A stretch of DNA of 64,000 bases from Halomonas sp. CH40. Its GTDB lineage: Bacteria; Pseudomonadota; Gammaproteobacteria; Pseudomonadales; Halomonadaceae. The stretch is taken from assembly GCA_041875495.1 (NCBI GenBank), contig CP112982.1:3410001-3474000 (forward strand), given 5' to 3'. The notes beneath the pieces are model-generated. The model made no database searches and was not told where the DNA came from. It saw only the letters and a list, made by a program, of their open reading frames with translations. Positions 25,644-35,046 of this stretch are shown here, in pieces; within the stretch, counting starts at the first letter, position 1, and every line of letters begins with the position of its first letter. The position numbers were made by a program, and so were the translations under genes.

Positions 25644-26777
25644 ATGACAACGTTATGGCGTACTTCTGCCCTTGCCGAACGCCACCATGCACTCGGTGCG
25701 ACACTGGAAGACTGGAACGGCATGGGGACTGCGTTTCGTTACGCGGGAGCGGATACCGCCGATCACCACGCCGCCATTCGCACCCAAGCAGGCTTGATGG
25801 ATGTCTCTGGTCTGAAAAAGATCCATTGCGTTGGTCCGCATGCCAAAGTGCTGCTAGACCATGCCACCACGCGGGATATGTCAAAGCTTTACCCGGGAAA
25901 ATCTGTCTATGCCACCATGCTCAACGAGGCTGGCAAGTTCGTGGATGATTGCATTGTCTACTGCCTGGCGCCGAATGCGTACTTGGTGGTGCATGGCACC
26001 GGCCTGGGCCAGGAAATGCTCACTCTAGGTGCCTTGGGTCGTAACGTCAGCCTGATGTTTGACGATGATCTTCACGACTTGTCACTGCAAGGGCCATTGG
26101 CCGTCGACTTTCTTGAAAAGCATGTTGAGGGTATTCGCGACCTGCGTTACTTCCACCATTTGCAGACCCGCCTGTTTGGCTTTGATGTGATGATTTCACG
26201 CACCGGCTATACCGGTGAGCGCGGCTATGAGATTTTTTGCAAGGCCAAGGATGCTCCCTCTGTGTGGGACGAAATCCTCGACAAGGGTGCCCCCATGGGC
26301 ATCGTGCCATGCGGTTTCGAGACACTCGATTGGCTACGCGTGGAAAGTAACCTGCTGTTCTATCCCGTTGATAACTCCGAGACATACCCCTTCCCCGACC
26401 AGCCCGCCGGCGACACGCTATGGGAGCTGGGGCTGGACTTCACCGTCTCCAAGGACAAGAACGAGTTCCGGGGGGCAGGCGAACACTTCCGCCTCAAGGG
26501 CAAGGAGCGCTTCAAGATCTTTGGTGTATTGATTGACAGCGAGGAGGCGGCAAGCGCTGGGGACACCCTCTGGGCAGATAACAAGCAGGTCGGCATTGTT
26601 ACCGAAGGCATGTTTTCAAGGCTCAGTGGCCGCTCCATGGCACTGGCGCGCCTTGATGTTCCTTATGCCGAGCACGGTGTGCCGTTGGAAATACGTGGCA
26701 GCCTGCAAGCCACTGCCAGCAGCCATAGCTTGCCTTTTGATGACCCTGACAAACAAAAGCGCATTGCCAAAGGCTAG
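25644..26777 (+). CDS. dmmD: GcvT-like tetrahydrofolate subunit, dimethylamine monooxygenase-associated
   Basis: The 377-residue protein is a full-length GcvT-family aminomethyltransferase-like protein (SRTGYTGERGYEIF, a C-terminal barrel at about residues 285-375). No gcvH or gcvP is nearby, so a glycine-cleavage role is unlikely. The Pseudomonas N-demethylase has a tetrahydrofolate-binding GcvT-like subunit, and dmm loci of marine bacteria include dmmD, so I assign it as the folate partner that captures formaldehyde from dimethylamine. It has a GGAAGGAG-type ribosome binding site and its own sigma-54-like promoter, is separated from dmmCBA by the mgs genes and stands ahead of purU-folD-mgd on the same strand. 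Confidence 0.75.
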   Translation: MTTLWRTSALAERHHALGATLEDWNGMGTAFRYAGADTADHHAAIRTQAGLMDVSGLKKIHCVGPHAKVLLDHATTRDMSKLYPGKSVYATMLNEAGKFVDDCIVYCLAPNAYLVVHGTGLGQEMLTLGALGRNVSLMFDDDLHDLSLQGPLAVDFLEKHVEGIRDLRYFHHLQTRLFGFDVMISRTGYTGERGYEIFCKAKDAPSVWDEILDKGAPMGIVPCGFETLDWLRVESNLLFYPVDNSETYPFPDQPAGDTLWELGLDFTVSKDKNEFRGAGEHFRLKGKERFKIFGVLIDSEEAASAGDTLWADNKQVGIVTEGMFSRLSGRSMALARLDVPYAEHGVPLEIRGSLQATASSHSLPFDDPDKQKRIAKG

Positions 26778-26814
26778 ATGAAACGATCAATAAAAAGGAA
26801 AATCCATATCGACA

Positions 26815-26862
26815 AAAGCCAAATATGAAGTCAATCTATTATATAGAGATATATTTGGCTTT
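26815..26862 (+). terminator. AT-rich hairpin between dmmD and purU
   Basis: A perfect 12-bp stem (26815-26826 with 26851-26862, 24-nt loop) follows dmmD by about 40 bp. The T-rich stretch only begins some 10 nt later. It may partly terminate dmmD transcripts or act as an RNA-processing site before purU. The downstream 26863-26912 is extremely AT-rich. Confidence 0.5.
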
Positions 26863-26924
26863 AAATCGATAAATTTCTTATTTTTTATTTATATTTAAAA
26901 TTTTAAATTTATATAGGAAAGAAA

Positions 26925-27791
26925 ATGAAGGATTCTTGTGACAGTTACATCATCCGCGTTTCTTGCCCGGCTACCTCCGGCATCATTTCGGCGGTGACCT
27001 CGTTTTTGAGCGAGCATGACTGCTATATCAGTGAACTGGCCCAATACGATGATGAAGAGCTGCAAAACTTCTTTCTGCGTGCCAAGTTTCGCTTCAATGA
27101 AGGCGTGAGTGGGGATATCGAGACATTGCGTGATGAATTTGCCGCCATCGCCAAGGACTTTGAGATGGAGTGGCAGATTTACAGCAGTTCCAAACCCATG
27201 CGCGTTTTGCTGATGGTCAGCAAGTTCGATCACTGCCTGAGCGATTTGATGTATCGCCAGGCGCAAGGTGAGCTGGACATGGAAATCACCGCCATCGTCT
27301 CGAACCATCGCGACCTTCGCCCCATGGCCGAGCGCGAAGGCATCCGCTTTGTTTACCTGCCGGTCACTAAAGAGACCAAGGCCAAGCAGGAAGCCGCGCT
27401 GATGGATATCGTCGAAGAGACCGGTACCGAGCTTGTCGTGCTGGCACGTTATATGCAGATTCTGTCTGACAACCTGTGCCGCCAACTGTCCGGGCGCGCC
27501 ATCAATATTCACCACTCCTTCTTACCGGGGTTCAAGGGGGCCAAGCCTTATCATCAGGCACATACGCGAGGCGTCAAACTGATTGGTGCCACCGCGCACT
27601 ACGTGACCTCTGACCTTGATGAAGGCCCGATCATCGATCAGGAAGTTCAGCGCGTTAACCATACCTATCGCCCTGAAGACCTGGTCGCCGTGGGGCGTAA
27701 CACGGAAACCATCGCGCTTTCCCGTGCGGTCAAGTATCACCTGGAGCACCGCATCTTCCTTGATCAGAACAAAACGGTGATTTTCCAATGA
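26925..27791 (+). CDS. purU: Formyltetrahydrofolate deformylase
   Basis: The 288-residue protein has an N-terminal ACT domain (about residues 8-85) and a C-terminal formyl-transferase-fold hydrolase domain with the family catalytic signature in [20 protein letters not shown]. It hydrolyses 10-formyl-tetrahydrofolate to formate and free folate. AGGAAAG precedes ATG 26925. It overlaps folD by 4 bp, and the two make up the route from methylene-folate to formate for the amine pathway, rather than their usual balancing role in purine metabolism. Confidence 0.95.
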   Translation: MKDSCDSYIIRVSCPATSGIISAVTSFLSEHDCYISELAQYDDEELQNFFLRAKFRFNEGVSGDIETLRDEFAAIAKDFEMEWQIYSSSKPMRVLLMVSKFDHCLSDLMYRQAQGELDMEITAIVSNHRDLRPMAEREGIRFVYLPVTKETKAKQEAALMDIVEETGTELVVLARYMQILSDNLCRQLSGRAINIHHSFLPGFKGAKPYHQAHTRGVKLIGATAHYVTSDLDEGPIIDQEVQRVNHTYRPEDLVAVGRNTETIALSRAVKYHLEHRIFLDQNKTVIFQ

Positions 27792-28705
27792 CCCTCACAA
27801 CGCAAACATCTGCCGCCTTGATTGACGGCAAGGCCTGGGCCGAGCGGGTACTGGTTGAAGTGGCCGACAGCGTGGCGCAACTGGAAGCGGAAGGCACCAC
27901 ACCGGGGCTTGCTGTGGTGTTGATCGGTGAAGATGCCGCCAGCCAGGTATATGTGCGCAACAAGATCCGTAAGGCTGAGGCGGTCGGGATCCGTTCGCTT
28001 GAGTATCGCTTCGACACCTCCTTGACCCAGGCCGAACTGCTGGCACTGATCGACAAGCTGAACCAGGACCCTGAGGTCAACGGCATTCTGGTGCAGCTGC
28101 CGCTTCCCGACACCATCAGCGAGGACGCCGTGATTCAGGCGATTTCCCCGCTCAAGGACGTCGACGGGTTTCATCGTGAAAACGTGGGAGGGCTGGCACA
28201 GGGCGCTGACGTGCTGACTCCCTGCACGCCTACCGGCTGCCTGCGTCTTCTGCAGGAAACCTGCGGCGACCTGAGCGGAAAACATGCCGTGGTTGTCGGG
28301 CGCTCCAATATCGTCGGCAAGCCCATGGCCGCGCTGCTGCTTCAGGCCAACTGCTCGGTCACGGTGCTCCACTCACGCAGCGTTAACGCCGAAGCCATCG
28401 CGCGCCAGGCGGATATTGTCATCGCGGCGGTAGGTCGCCCGAAGATGATCAATGCCGACTGGCTCAAGCCAGGTGCGGTGGTGATTGATGTGGGCATTAA
28501 CCGCATCGAAGAGTCAGTCAATGGCGAGCCAAAGACGCGTCTTGTCGGGGATGTAGACTTTGCCAGCGCCAGTCAGGTGGCCAGTGCAATCACCCCGGTA
28601 CCCGGCGGTGTCGGCCCGATGACCATCGCTTACCTGATGCAGAACACGGTGGTCGCCACCCGGCTTCAGCAACACCACAAAGCGGCTCAGCCAGCACTTA
28701 TCTGA
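27788..28705 (+). CDS. folD: Methylene-tetrahydrofolate dehydrogenase/cyclohydrolase
   Basis: The 305-residue bifunctional enzyme shows the FolD segments [46 protein letters not shown] and [15 protein letters not shown]. It converts methylene-tetrahydrofolate to 10-formyl-tetrahydrofolate with NADP+. It is translationally coupled to purU and 22 bp ahead of mgdA. This is probably a pathway-dedicated copy; a housekeeping folD may exist elsewhere, but the window cannot show this. Confidence 0.96.
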   Translation: MTLTTQTSAALIDGKAWAERVLVEVADSVAQLEAEGTTPGLAVVLIGEDAASQVYVRNKIRKAEAVGIRSLEYRFDTSLTQAELLALIDKLNQDPEVNGILVQLPLPDTISEDAVIQAISPLKDVDGFHRENVGGLAQGADVLTPCTPTGCLRLLQETCGDLSGKHAVVVGRSNIVGKPMAALLLQANCSVTVLHSRSVNAEAIARQADIVIAAVGRPKMINADWLKPGAVVIDVGINRIEESVNGEPKTRLVGDVDFASASQVASAITPVPGGVGPMTIAYLMQNTVVATRLQQHHKAAQPALI

Positions 28706-28727
28706 TCTACCACAGGAGGGCGTTGTC

Positions 28728-29969
28728 ATGCCTTTTGGATTATTGAAATACGGTTTGTCCTCGGAGTATCCCGTCGATGTGGACTTGCCTCCCCCCAAAG
28801 AGCTCAAGCCCTCCTACGATGTGGTGATCATCGGTGGCGGTGGCCACGGGCTGGCCATTGCCTATTATCTGGCCAAATACCACAACATCACCAAGGTAGC
28901 CGTGCTTGAAAAGGCTTACCTGGGGGGCGGCAACACGGCGCGCAATACCGCCGTTATCCGCTCTAACTACCTGACCTCGGAAGGGGTCAGGTTCTATAGC
29001 GAGTCGGTCAAGCTGTTCCAGAACCTCTCGAACGAATTTGACTTCAATATCATGTATTCCGAGCGCGGTCAGTTAACCCTGGCACATACCGATGCCACGG
29101 TACGTGCCTTCCGCCAACGCGCAGAGGTTAACAAACATTTCGGCGGACGCACCGAAATGATCGACCGTCAGCAGATCAGTGAGTTGGTGCCAACGCTTAA
29201 CCTCGACCCGGGGCACTTGCCGGTTCTGGCCGGTTTGTGGCACCGCGACGGCGCCACAGCGCGCCATGATGCCGTGGCCTGGGGCTATGCCAAGGAAGCC
29301 GCCAAGCGCGGCGTTGAAATCCATCAGCTCACTGAAGTGCAGGAGCTGATCATTGAAGGCGGGCGCATTACCGGGGTGAAGACCAATCGCGGCACTATCC
29401 AGTGCGGTTGCGCCGTGCAAGCGGTTGCCGGGCACAGCTCGATCCTGGCCAAAAAAGCCGGCTTCCGCCTTCCGATTATCAGCTACCCGCTGCAGGCGAT
29501 GGTCACCCAGCCGGTCAAGCCATTCCTGAACCCGCTGGTCAGCTCTTCCGCCCTGCATTGCTACGTTCAGCAAACCAGCCGTGGCGAAGTAGTGTTCGGG
29601 GGCGGCTCCGACCCCTACCCGCTTTACAACACGCGCTCTACGCTGGAAATGAAGGAAAGCCTGATTGCCAGTGGCATCGAGATGTTCCCGTTTCTGGCCA
29701 AGGCCAAGCTGATGCGCCAATGGGGCGGGATTACCGACATGACCCCGGATTACAGCCCCATCATGGGGGAAAGCCCGGTTGAGAATTACTACCTGGATGC
29801 TGGCTGGGGCACCTGGGGCTTCAAGTCAACGCCCATCTGCGGCAAGACCATGGCAGAGCTGGTAGCCAACGGCGGAAAAGTGCCGGCGCTGATTCAGCCA
29901 TTCCGCCTGGAACGTTTTGCCAATTTCCAGCAAGTCAATGAAATGGGCGCGACAGCGGCCAGTCATTAA
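28728..29969 (+). CDS. mgdA: N-methylglutamate dehydrogenase FAD subunit (SoxB-like)
   Basis: The 413-residue flavoprotein has a DAO-type Rossmann motif VVIIGGGGHGLAIAYYLAKY (about residues 31-50) and the signature GGGNTARNTAVIRSNY, matching the beta subunit of heterotetrameric sarcosine oxidases. Here gmaS and mgsABC share the cluster, so N-methylglutamate is the expected substrate. The complex oxidises it to glutamate and methylene-tetrahydrofolate. Sarcosine oxidase is the main alternative and needs substrate testing. An AGGAGG site precedes the start. Confidence 0.87.
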   Translation: MPFGLLKYGLSSEYPVDVDLPPPKELKPSYDVVIIGGGGHGLAIAYYLAKYHNITKVAVLEKAYLGGGNTARNTAVIRSNYLTSEGVRFYSESVKLFQNLSNEFDFNIMYSERGQLTLAHTDATVRAFRQRAEVNKHFGGRTEMIDRQQISELVPTLNLDPGHLPVLAGLWHRDGATARHDAVAWGYAKEAAKRGVEIHQLTEVQELIIEGGRITGVKTNRGTIQCGCAVQAVAGHSSILAKKAGFRLPIISYPLQAMVTQPVKPFLNPLVSSSALHCYVQQTSRGEVVFGGGSDPYPLYNTRSTLEMKESLIASGIEMFPFLAKAKLMRQWGGITDMTPDYSPIMGESPVENYYLDAGWGTWGFKSTPICGKTMAELVANGGKVPALIQPFRLERFANFQQVNEMGATAASH

Positions 29970-30034
29970 CGTCAGCCGCTTATGTCAGCCACCGTCTCAG
30001 CCACCGTCTCAGCGACTATGTGAAGGCACGCTCA

Positions 30035-30325
30035 ATGAAAGTCATGAACTGCCCGCTCAACGGGCTACGCAATATCAGTGAGTTCATCTATGGCGGAGAA
30101 CTCAAACCGATGCCCGGTCAATGCAGCGACCGGGAATGGGCCCACTATGTGTTTTATAGCGACAACACAGCAGGCGTTATTACCGAATGGTGGATGCATG
30201 CCGCCTCCAGCTACTGGTTCCTTGCTGAACGCCATACTGTTACCGATGAAATACTGCGTACGTTCGATCCCAAGGAAGTTTTCCAGGAACGTGTCGAGTT
30301 TTCCTCTGAGGAGACACGCAAATGA
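30035..30325 (+). CDS. mgdB: N-methylglutamate dehydrogenase delta-like subunit (SoxD-like)
   Basis: This small protein (96 residues from ATG 30035, with GAAGG 8 nt upstream; GTG 30020 is an alternative) resembles SoxD in length and in the segment CSDREWAHYVFYSDNTAGVITEWW (shown in part: DNTAGVITEWW). SoxD of sarcosine oxidase binds zinc with cysteines; only two cysteines are seen here. It overlaps mgdC by 4 bp. Between mgdA and this gene a 12-bp sequence (TCAGCCACCGTC) is repeated head to tail at about 29987-30012. Confidence 0.82.
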   Translation: MKVMNCPLNGLRNISEFIYGGELKPMPGQCSDREWAHYVFYSDNTAGVITEWWMHAASSYWFLAERHTVTDEILRTFDPKEVFQERVEFSSEETRK

Positions 30326-33267
30326 ACCGCACCCAACCATCAGGCAATACACAGACGATGGATAACCGCCTTCCCGCTCCCATGGGGCTCTATATCGACC
30401 GTCAACAGCCTATCAGCATGACGTTTGAAGGGCAGACCCATCAGGGTTTTTGCGGAGACTCGATTGCCAGTGCGCTGGCGGCTGATGGCCGTTATCTGCT
30501 GTCCCGCTCGTTCAAGTACCACCGCCCGCGCGGCCCGCTCACCATGGCCGGGCAAGATGCTAATACGCTGGTGCAGCTGCCCGATGAACCGAACGTACTG
30601 GCAGATACCTGCCTTGCCTACGAGGGTTTGAACGTTACAGGCCAGAACTACAGCGGCAGCCTTGACCACGACAGCGACATGAAGCTGGGTAAGTTCTCGA
30701 AATTCATGCCGGTGGGCTTTTATTACCGTTCTTTCTATAAGCCGAAAGGTGCCTGGAAATACTGGGAGTCCCTGATTCGCAAGAAAGCCGGGCTGGGTCG
30801 CTTTGACCTCAAGGCGAAGGGCGATTATCACGACAAAGCCTACCTGTTCAAAGACGTTGTGGTGGTGGGCAGTGGCCCCGCCGGGCTTAAGGCTGCCTTG
30901 ACGGCTGCAGAAGGCGGCGCCCAGGTACTGCTGGTTGAGCAGGAACCCTTGCTGGGCGGCGCGCTGACCTACGCCCGCTTTGATGAACAGGGGGTGCGTG
31001 CCACGGCATTGCGTGATGAACTGGTGCCGGCCGTGGAAGCACACGCCAATATCCATGTGCTGTGCAACGCCACCTGTAACGGCTGGTTCACTGACAACTA
31101 TTTGCCGGTCATCCAGGACAAGCGGATGTACAAGGTGCGCGCCAAGGAATGCATCGTCACCGCCGGGGCCTTTGACCAGCCGGTCATCTTCCGCAACAAC
31201 GACCTGCCGGGTATCATGCTGGCCAGCGCCGCCCAACGCCTGATACGCCATTACGCGGTGCGCCCAGGCAAGCGGGCCGTTGTGTTAACCGGCAATGATG
31301 ACGGTTATCTGACCGCCCTCGACCTGCACGAACAGGGCGTGGATGTAGCGGCCCTGGTGGATATGCGCGCGGGGCCAACCGACAGCCAGCTAAGCCAGGC
31401 CATCAAGCAGCGCGGTATCACCCTGCATCTTGAGCATACCGTTTTCGAAGCGCTGTGCGACAAGACAATGCACCGCGTTAACGGGGTCGATATCCGGCGT
31501 ATTACCCAACGCGGTGAAGTGGACAAAGAAAGCGTGACTCTGGAATGCGACCTGCTGTGCATGAGCGCAGGCTATATGCCTGTCTACCAGCTGTTGTGCC
31601 AGGCTGGCGGCAAGCTGACCTACAACGACGATGTCGCCGAGTTTTCGCTTTCCAACCTGCCCGAACACCTGCATGTAGCAGGCTCGGTCAATGGTTTGCA
31701 CGACCTTGAGCAGGTGCTGCAGGACGGTATCTTTGCCGCCAGCCAGGCACTGGCTAATCTGGGGTTATCCGCACCGAAAGCCGACCCTGTGACCGAAGCG
31801 CCCAGGCAAGTGAACTTCCCGTGGCCCATTTTCGCTCACCCCAAAGGCAAGGAATTCGTCGATTTTGACGAAGACCTTCAGATCCGCGATATCATCAACG
31901 CCACCCGCCACGGTTACCGCGATGTCCAGCTGGTCAAGCGCTTCTCCACCGTTGGCATGGGGCCGTCACAAGGCCGCCACTCTGCGCTGCCCACTGCCCG
32001 CCTGGTGGCTGATGCTACCCAGCGTTCAGTCAGTGAAACCGGGGTGACCACCGCACGCCCGCCGTTTACCGCCGAAACCCTGGCGCACCTTGCCGGACGC
32101 AGCTTCGACCCTTTCCGGGTGACCACCATGCAACAGCGTCACCTTGAACTGGGTGCCGTCATGATGCCTGCCGGCGACTGGCAGCGCCCGGCCTATTATC
32201 CCAGTGCCGACGGCCGCCTTGACCGCCACCACTCGATGCAGGAAGAAGCCCGGCACGTCCGCGAGCACGTTGGCCTGATTGATGTCTCGACCCTGGGTGG
32301 CCTTGAAATACGCGGCCCAGACGCAGCAGAATTTATCAACCGCATCTTCACCTTCGGCTTCCTCAAGCAGCCGGTTGGCCGCACGCGCTACGCGGCCATG
32401 ACCAACGAACAGGGGGTGGTCATTGATGACGGGGTTTCCTGCCGCCTGGCTGACGATCACTTTTATGTGACCGCCACTACCAGCGGTGTCGGCCGCGTGT
32501 TTCAAAGCATGCTGCAGTGGAATGCTCAGTGGCGCCTGGACGTGGATATCGCTAATGTCACGTCTGCCTTTGCGGCGGTAAATATTGCTGGCCCCTTATC
32601 ACGTCAGGTACTTGAAACCGTGTGCACGGGCGTCGACCTTTCCGCCCAGGCGCTTCCCTACCTGGAGTTGCGCGAGGGCTATGCCGGCGATGCGCCAGCT
32701 CGCCTTATGCGTACAGGGTTTGTGGGTGAGCTAAGTTATGAGCTACACGTGCCAGCGCGCTATGGCGAATATCTCTGGGATCTGCTGATGGAAGCCGGCA
32801 AGGCTTTTGGCATTCGCCCCTTCGGTGTTGAGGCACAGCGCCTGCTACGCCTTGAAAAAGGCCATGTCATCATCGGCCAGGATACCGACGGCATGAGCCA
32901 CCCTGGCGAGATTGGCATGAGCTGGGCGGTTAACCGTACAAAGCCGTTTTTCGTCGGCCGCCGTGCGGTGGACATCCTTGACGAACAGCCCGCCAAACGG
33001 CGCCTTGTCGGCTTTCAGCTACCCGCTGGCAGTGCCAAACCGATGGAAGGGCATCTAGTGCTCGACGGTACGGATATCACCGGTAACGTGACGTCCTGTG
33101 AATACTCCACCACTCAGAACGCCATTATCGGCCTGGCTTATGCCGGGGCGGACAAGGCCCCCCCCGGCAGCCAGATCACGATTCGGGTCGAAGGGGGAGC
33201 AGAAGTCAGCGCCGAGGTCGTCAAGCTACCTTTCTACGATGCCAACAACAGTCGACAGGAGATGTAA
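30322..33267 (+). CDS. mgdC: N-methylglutamate dehydrogenase alpha-like subunit (SoxA-like)
   Basis: The 981-residue protein has a ferredoxin-like N-terminal domain (about residues 25-110), an NAD/FAD-binding domain starting at VVVVGSGPAGLKAALTAAEG (about residue 175), and a C-terminal GcvT-like tetrahydrofolate domain (about 600-975, with MRTGFVGELSYELHV). This is the alpha-subunit layout of heterotetrameric sarcosine oxidase and of MgdC. The GcvT part takes the methyl group as methylene-tetrahydrofolate, delivered to FolD. The following mgdD starts 3 bp after its stop. Confidence 0.9.
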   Translation: MNRTQPSGNTQTMDNRLPAPMGLYIDRQQPISMTFEGQTHQGFCGDSIASALAADGRYLLSRSFKYHRPRGPLTMAGQDANTLVQLPDEPNVLADTCLAYEGLNVTGQNYSGSLDHDSDMKLGKFSKFMPVGFYYRSFYKPKGAWKYWESLIRKKAGLGRFDLKAKGDYHDKAYLFKDVVVVGSGPAGLKAALTAAEGGAQVLLVEQEPLLGGALTYARFDEQGVRATALRDELVPAVEAHANIHVLCNATCNGWFTDNYLPVIQDKRMYKVRAKECIVTAGAFDQPVIFRNNDLPGIMLASAAQRLIRHYAVRPGKRAVVLTGNDDGYLTALDLHEQGVDVAALVDMRAGPTDSQLSQAIKQRGITLHLEHTVFEALCDKTMHRVNGVDIRRITQRGEVDKESVTLECDLLCMSAGYMPVYQLLCQAGGKLTYNDDVAEFSLSNLPEHLHVAGSVNGLHDLEQVLQDGIFAASQALANLGLSAPKADPVTEAPRQVNFPWPIFAHPKGKEFVDFDEDLQIRDIINATRHGYRDVQLVKRFSTVGMGPSQGRHSALPTARLVADATQRSVSETGVTTARPPFTAETLAHLAGRSFDPFRVTTMQQRHLELGAVMMPAGDWQRPAYYPSADGRLDRHHSMQEEARHVREHVGLIDVSTLGGLEIRGPDAAEFINRIFTFGFLKQPVGRTRYAAMTNEQGVVIDDGVSCRLADDHFYVTATTSGVGRVFQSMLQWNAQWRLDVDIANVTSAFAAVNIAGPLSRQVLETVCTGVDLSAQALPYLELREGYAGDAPARLMRTGFVGELSYELHVPARYGEYLWDLLMEAGKAFGIRPFGVEAQRLLRLEKGHVIIGQDTDGMSHPGEIGMSWAVNRTKPFFVGRRAVDILDEQPAKRRLVGFQLPAGSAKPMEGHLVLDGTDITGNVTSCEYSTTQNAIIGLAYAGADKAPPGSQITIRVEGGAEVSAEVVKLPFYDANNSRQEM

Positions 33268-33270
33268 GTC

Positions 33271-33984
33271 ATGGCGACCCTCAAAGACACGCTCACTCCC
33301 AAACGTACGCCGCTTTATCACCTTCATCAGGCGGACGCTTCCCGTGCCGAGGGATGGCAGGCGCTGAATGGCTATGCCATTGATGGTGGGGACAACACAA
33401 GCCTTGACGCTGACTTCACCTCGGCGGCGCATTGTGCACTGGTGGATGTATCGGCGCTGGCCCGCCTTGGCGTGCGCGGCAGCCATGCTGCCAGCTTTCT
33501 CGACGAACATGGTTATCAGCTGCCTGATGTGCCGAACCAGGCAACTCGCCAGCCGGATGGCAGCCTGGTCGCGAGACTTTCTGCCAGCGAGTATCTGCTG
33601 CTTGGCAGTCTCAACGCTCAGGAGCAGCGGATCAGCCAGCAGGAAGCTACCTGGCCACCCGCTCAGGCGGGCGTTTACCTGCTGCCTCGCCAGGATACCC
33701 ATGCCTGGCTGGCCCTGACGGGCACCCATGCGAGCAACGTCATGGCCAAATTGTGTGGGGTTGACCTGAGCCCTGCTGCCTTTGCCCCCGGCCAGGTCGC
33801 ACAGACCTCTGTGGCTCGGGCGAATGCCATCGTCATCAACGCCAGCCAAACGGAGCTTACCTGCCTGTATCTGCTGGTTGATAGCGCCTCGGCCAGCTAT
33901 TTCTGGCCGGTGCTGCTGGATGCCATGCAGGAATTTGGCGGAAAGCCATTGAGCATCAAGGCATTTATGAACAAGGTATCTTGA
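33271..33984 (+). CDS. mgdD: N-methylglutamate dehydrogenase gamma-like subunit (SoxG-like)
   Basis: The 237-residue protein resembles SoxG, a GcvT-related fold without obvious catalytic residues, with the segments ALVDVSALARLGVRG and YLLPRQDTHAWLALTG. It completes the mgdABCD set in the standard order soxB-D-A-G. Start and preceding stop are almost contiguous, showing a single transcript from purU or earlier. Confidence 0.85.
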   Translation: MATLKDTLTPKRTPLYHLHQADASRAEGWQALNGYAIDGGDNTSLDADFTSAAHCALVDVSALARLGVRGSHAASFLDEHGYQLPDVPNQATRQPDGSLVARLSASEYLLLGSLNAQEQRISQQEATWPPAQAGVYLLPRQDTHAWLALTGTHASNVMAKLCGVDLSPAAFAPGQVAQTSVARANAIVINASQTELTCLYLLVDSASASYFWPVLLDAMQEFGGKPLSIKAFMNKVS

Positions 33985-33997
33985 CGGATAATGCACC

Positions 33998-34034
33998 TTA
34001 ACGGCCCGACGGTGGTTAACACCGGGGCCGTTAA
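33998..34034. repeat. Nested dyad after mgdD
   Basis: A perfect 10-bp outer stem (33998-34007 with 34025-34034) encloses a second short stem (GGTG...CACC around GTTAA). It lies between mgdD and the IclR gene. There is no T-tract, so it could be a Rho-type terminator or an operator for the IclR protein 34 bp downstream. Confidence 0.5.
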
Positions 34035-34067
34035 ACATCGATCCCTTTCAGCAAGGCCTTAACACGT

Positions 34068-34850
34068 ATGGCGAAACCATCCACTAAAGACAACGATTAT
34101 ACGGTTCCCGCGCTTTACCGGGGTCTCAGAATCCTCGAGTTGTTCAACAGCCAACAGCGTATTCTGACGACTCAGGATTTTGCTGATGCACTAGAGGTCA
34201 GCACCTCGTCGATCTATCGTATTGTGACCACACTGACCGAGATGCACTATCTCGATAAAGTGGCCAAGAATACCTATCAGCTTGGCCCCCAGGTGATTTC
34301 CCACGGTTTCAGCTATCTGGCCAGCCGCGATATTGTCGATATCGTCATGCCGCATTTGAATGCACTGCGCAACCGCGTATCAATGTCCTGCCACCTCAGT
34401 GTGCGTGAAGGCCAAGATACTGTGTATATCTACCGCTCGTTTGCGTCTCAACGGCTGTCGGTGAACATCCCGGTGGGCACCCGCATCGCTTGCCACAGTT
34501 GCGCCATGGGTCGCATTCTCCTCACCGCTCTGGACGAAACCGAGCTCGACGCGCTTTATCACCACGTGCGCCTGGACGGCTATCCTGCCCCCGCGCCGCG
34601 CACCTTGCCAGAGCTTAAACACACGATTGCCAATGACCGTGACGCAGGCTGGGTAATGCATCGCTCCGACCACGCCACGGCCATCGCCACCGGGCTAAAA
34701 GATTATCAGGGGCGGATTGTCGCGGCGATCAACATCTCAGGCCCCGACGCTATGATGGACAACGATGCCTATATCAACGACCTCAAAGAACAATTACAGG
34801 TCACGGCCGAACGCATCTCTTTTGAACTGGGTAATATAGGACGGCGCTGA
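34068..34850 (+). CDS. IclR-family transcriptional regulator
   Basis: This 260-residue protein has an N-terminal winged helix (GLRILELFNSQQRILTTQDF, about residues 17-75) and a C-terminal IclR effector domain (about 85-255, with RIACHSCAMGRILLTALDE and the closing region AAINISGPDA). It lies 83 bp after mgdD on the same strand. By position it probably controls the N-methylglutamate or methylamine genes in response to a pathway metabolite; the ligand is unknown. Confidence 0.92.
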   Translation: MAKPSTKDNDYTVPALYRGLRILELFNSQQRILTTQDFADALEVSTSSIYRIVTTLTEMHYLDKVAKNTYQLGPQVISHGFSYLASRDIVDIVMPHLNALRNRVSMSCHLSVREGQDTVYIYRSFASQRLSVNIPVGTRIACHSCAMGRILLTALDETELDALYHHVRLDGYPAPAPRTLPELKHTIANDRDAGWVMHRSDHATAIATGLKDYQGRIVAAINISGPDAMMDNDAYINDLKEQLQVTAERISFELGNIGRR

Positions 34851-35046
34851 CTCGCCGGTGAGCAATGCATATCGACCACTGTGGATGCCGTAAATAGCTT
34901 TACATTTCCGCTTATGCTTTCATGTCAATATTGTCTAACTTTTATATCACCTCGGGTGGCTGGCACTCCTGCCCCCGAGGGCGGCAACATAATGGTTTCA
35001 ATATCAACAGGCGTCATGAACACCAAAATCATAAGCGAAGGCACTC

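Noticed and set aside
25644..26777. Glycine-cleavage T protein
   Set aside because: No gcvH or gcvP is present and the context is dimethylamine and folate C1 genes.
28728..33984. Heterotetrameric sarcosine oxidase (soxBDAG)
   Set aside because: Sequence alone fits, but gmaS and mgsABC in the same cluster and the lack of glyA or betaine genes nearby make N-methylglutamate dehydrogenase the better call.
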